Assembly (NCBI GenBank): GCA_951800555.1
Contig: CATOJU010000010.1
Location: 1-15,014 of the forward strand
DNA from: an uncultured Rickettsiales bacterium
GTDB lineage: Bacteria; Pseudomonadota; Alphaproteobacteria; Rickettsiales; UBA1997
Length of the DNA stretch: 15,014 bases
Reading direction: 5' to 3'
In this document: in pieces, positions 13,515-15,014 of the stretch
Layout: every line of letters begins with the position of its first letter
Numbering within the stretch: position 1 is the stretch's first letter
Notes under the pieces: generated by a model
Told to the model about the DNA's origin: nothing
What the model saw: only the letters and a program-made list of their open reading frames with translations
Database searches by the model: none
Position numbers and translations under genes: made by a program

Positions 13515-14102
13515 ATGACTGAAAAAACTACAAAAATGTACACAATTAAAGGACCAAAAAAAAATTGTGAAAACGAATGGATAATTCCAAAAAATAAAAT
13601 TGAATATTTTATAGAAAGTTGTTATAGTGAAATAATAAAAGGTAATATTGAATTTACACATGTAATTGTTAATTATTATGAGCAAAGGGCGGAGGAATTT
13701 TTTAAAAATAGAGAAAATATTGAAAAATTAATATCGTTGAAATTTTGCACTAACCAAGATTTAAAAAGTTCTGTTGAATATTTCTTAATTAAAGAGAACA
13801 GATGTTATGATAAAGCTATGAAAATATATAATTTTTTAAATAGAATAATATTTAATAAAAAAGATAAAAGAAATTTAGAAGCTAGAAAACAAATTGAAAT
13901 TATAAAACAAACTAGGCTTAGAAGACAAATTGAAGATAATAAAGAAATAGAGAAAAATAAAATAAATGAAAAAATTGATATAATAAAATTTGATCCTAAT
14001 TTTAAAGAAAAAATAGAATATGAACAATTAAAAAATGTAAATAAATTTTTTTATTATCCAAAAAATATAGAAAATAATTTTACTTCCATTTTTGATTATT
14101 AA
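13515..14102 (+). CDS. Hypothetical protein, 195 residues, charged and helical
   Basis: I recognise no family. The first half (about 1-100) looks globular and mixed, with F-T-H-V-I-V-N-Y-Y-E-Q-R near residue 37-48 and three cysteines (C18, C36, C76 by approximate count). Residues about 105-165 are a Lys/Glu/Ile-rich helical or coiled stretch, and the end (F-F-Y-Y-P-K-N...F-D-Y) is aromatic. There is no signal peptide or membrane segment. An AGGAG site (13504-13508) six bases before the ATG, together with a promoter/operator-like region, supports a real, regulated gene. It is divergent from the 726-residue gene with a 251-bp shared control region. Nothing indicates DNA-binding, toxin or phage function. 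Confidence 0.65.
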   Translation: MTEKTTKMYTIKGPKKNCENEWIIPKNKIEYFIESCYSEIIKGNIEFTHVIVNYYEQRAEEFFKNRENIEKLISLKFCTNQDLKSSVEYFLIKENRCYDKAMKIYNFLNRIIFNKKDKRNLEARKQIEIIKQTRLRRQIEDNKEIEKNKINEKIDIIKFDPNFKEKIEYEQLKNVNKFFYYPKNIENNFTSIFDY

Positions 14103-14174
14103 GTTAAATTAAAAATGTAAAATTTATTAGAATTCCTGCATAAAAAAACAAATATTGAAAAAAGACAAAAATTT

Positions 14175-14194
14175 TAAATGTTTTTTAACATTTA
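14175..14194 (+). terminator. Small hairpin, possible terminator between convergent genes
   Basis: TAAATGTT (14175-14182) and AACATTTA (14187-14194) form an 8-bp stem with a TTTT loop, about 70 bases after the 195-residue gene's stop. T-rich but interrupted sequence follows. The rest of the 234-bp gap to the next gene holds no open frame or stronger structure. Confidence 0.3.
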
Positions 14195-14336
14195 TATGCA
14201 TTTATTTATTAAAAATAATAAAAATTTTAGCATTTTTAAATTAAGGTTTAAATTTTGAAAAATATGTTTAATATTAATTTAAATTATTTAAATATTATTG
14301 GTATATACTTAATTTTATGCACGAGGACTATTTTAT

Positions 14337-15014
14337 TTATGCATTGAGCTTTTGTTCTGGATCATTTTCAAAAATATTGAACTCATTTAAACTACAATTT
14401 AATGTGTTACAAAATCTTATTAATTCATCTGTATCGTATTTTGAATTATTCGCAGCATAATAAATTTTTATATTTTTAAATATTTCCATTTGTTTTTTAA
14501 ATTTATTCAATATTTCTTTTTCTTCTGGATACATTTTACTTATAATTTCATTATCAAAATTTGCAAAATCATTGTTTGGAAATATTTTATTTAGATTCTC
14601 GCTTAAATTATACTTAAACTCATTTGATATATCTTCTGCTTTTAAGAATGATAATATTCTTTTTTCAATATTTTTTTCCATTTTTTTAATTTCTTCTATT
14701 TTAAAGTCAATATTTACTGTATTAATATAGTTTTGAAAAAATAAAATTAATTGTTCTTTATTTTTTAGTTGAAAATTATGTTCTTGACCGTTAATTATGT
14801 ATTTTTTGTAATTTTCTCTAGTTGATAAAAAAATAGTTGACATTTCTGCTACTACATATTCTATATCGGGTCTAAAATTTGGATCCATATCTAACATTTT
14901 TTTAACTAATAATAAAAACTTTATTTTTATTCTATCTTCACTAAATAATTTTATATGTTGTCTTAATTTTTCATCTTTAATTAGCATTTCTAATTCACTA
15001 ATTAAATACATACT
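14337..15014 (-). CDS. C-terminal part of a probable eukaryotic-like protein kinase (5' end outside window)
   Basis: The frame stays open to the window edge; its first ATG here (15009-15011) is probably internal. Near the start of the visible part, L-L-V-K-K-M-L-D-M-D-P-N-F-R-P-D-I followed by V-V-A-E-M matches subdomain XI of Ser/Thr/Tyr kinases: a 'ML-x-x-D-P-x-x-R-P-x-x-x-x-V' block with the conserved arginine at residue 47 counted from the visible ATG. The catalytic loop (HRD) and DFG would lie beyond the edge and cannot be checked. The remaining 165 or so residues after the kinase end are helical, charged and unrecognised. Chance similarity of a short motif is the main alternative. If real, it adds to the host-interaction genes nearby. 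Confidence 0.5.
   Translation of the reverse strand, partial: SMYLISELEMLIKDEKLRQHIKLFSEDRIKIKFLLLVKKMLDMDPNFRPDIEYVVAEMSTIFLSTRENYKKYIINGQEHNFQLKNKEQLILFFQNYINTVNIDFKIEEIKKMEKNIEKRILSFLKAEDISNEFKYNLSENLNKIFPNNDFANFDNEIISKMYPEEKEILNKFKKQMEIFKNIKIYYAANNSKYDTDELIRFCNTLNCSLNEFNIFENDPEQKLNA

Noticed and set aside
14317..14330. Slightly G+C-richer patch (GCACGAGGAC) after the kinase-like gene, considered as an attachment site or tRNA end
   Set aside because: It is too short, has no partner copy in the window and cannot be extended into an acceptor or T-arm structure.
1..15014. Mollicute-like or other genome reading TGA as tryptophan
   Set aside because: TGA is the natural end of atpC, atpR and atpA at family-typical lengths, and tryptophan is encoded by TGG.
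1..15014. tRNA, rRNA, CRISPR array or prophage genes
   Set aside because: No cloverleaf-like stem set with a TTCGAAT-type loop, no ribosomal RNA stretches, no regularly spaced repeats, and no integrase, capsid or terminase proteins were seen.

Overview
The window is extremely AT-rich (by eye about a fifth G+C; not counted) and densely coded. It uses the standard bacterial code, since TGA ends atpC, atpR and atpA. RecO has a C-terminal signature of the alphaproteobacterial type. Housekeeping genes sit among ankyrin, Sel1, ankyrin-like solenoid and protein-kinase-like genes, the repertoire of a host-associated bacterium. The best guess is a reduced-genome intracellular alphaproteobacterium (Rickettsiales- or Holosporales-like); the exact lineage cannot be read from this window.

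Layout. At 165-1511 (+) is a short operon, pgsA (phosphatidylglycerophosphate synthase) and recO (recombinational repair). It ends in a 15-bp perfect hairpin shared with the convergent neighbour. At 1588-6452 (-) are three separately promoted genes: a Sel1-repeat protein, transketolase (tkt) and an ankyrin-repeat protein. A 318-bp divergent intergenic region (6453-6770) holds promoters in both directions, a terminator-like hairpin and a MITE-like inverted-repeat segment. At 6771-11012 (+) is a compact ATPase operon, atpC-atpQ-atpR-atpB-atpE-atpF-atpA. At 11083-13263 (-) is a 726-residue helical-repeat protein with two kinds of internal repeat. At 13515-14102 (+) is a 195-residue orphan protein. 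At 14337-15014 (-) is the C-terminal part of a probable eukaryotic-like protein kinase, cut by the window edge.

The central observation is the ATPase operon. Its gene order, the presence of atpQ and atpR, the long b subunit without a separate delta gene, and many sequence signatures identify it as an N-type (alternate F1Fo) ATPase, usually ordered atpDCQRBEFAG. Here exactly the two terminal genes, atpD (beta) and atpG (gamma), are missing. A good promoter lies directly before atpC and a terminator hairpin overlaps the atpA stop, so the shortened operon looks like a finished transcription unit, not an accident of the window edge. Beta and gamma must come from elsewhere, or the complex is incomplete. 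The c subunit carries two membrane glutamates (E30, E63) and a depleted glycine motif.

A second theme is regulatory. Perfect palindromes with 3-bp centres sit at the starts of the Sel1 gene (overlapping a strong -10), the 726-residue gene and the 195-residue gene (overlapping its -10). This suggests that the putative host-interaction genes are under repressor control.
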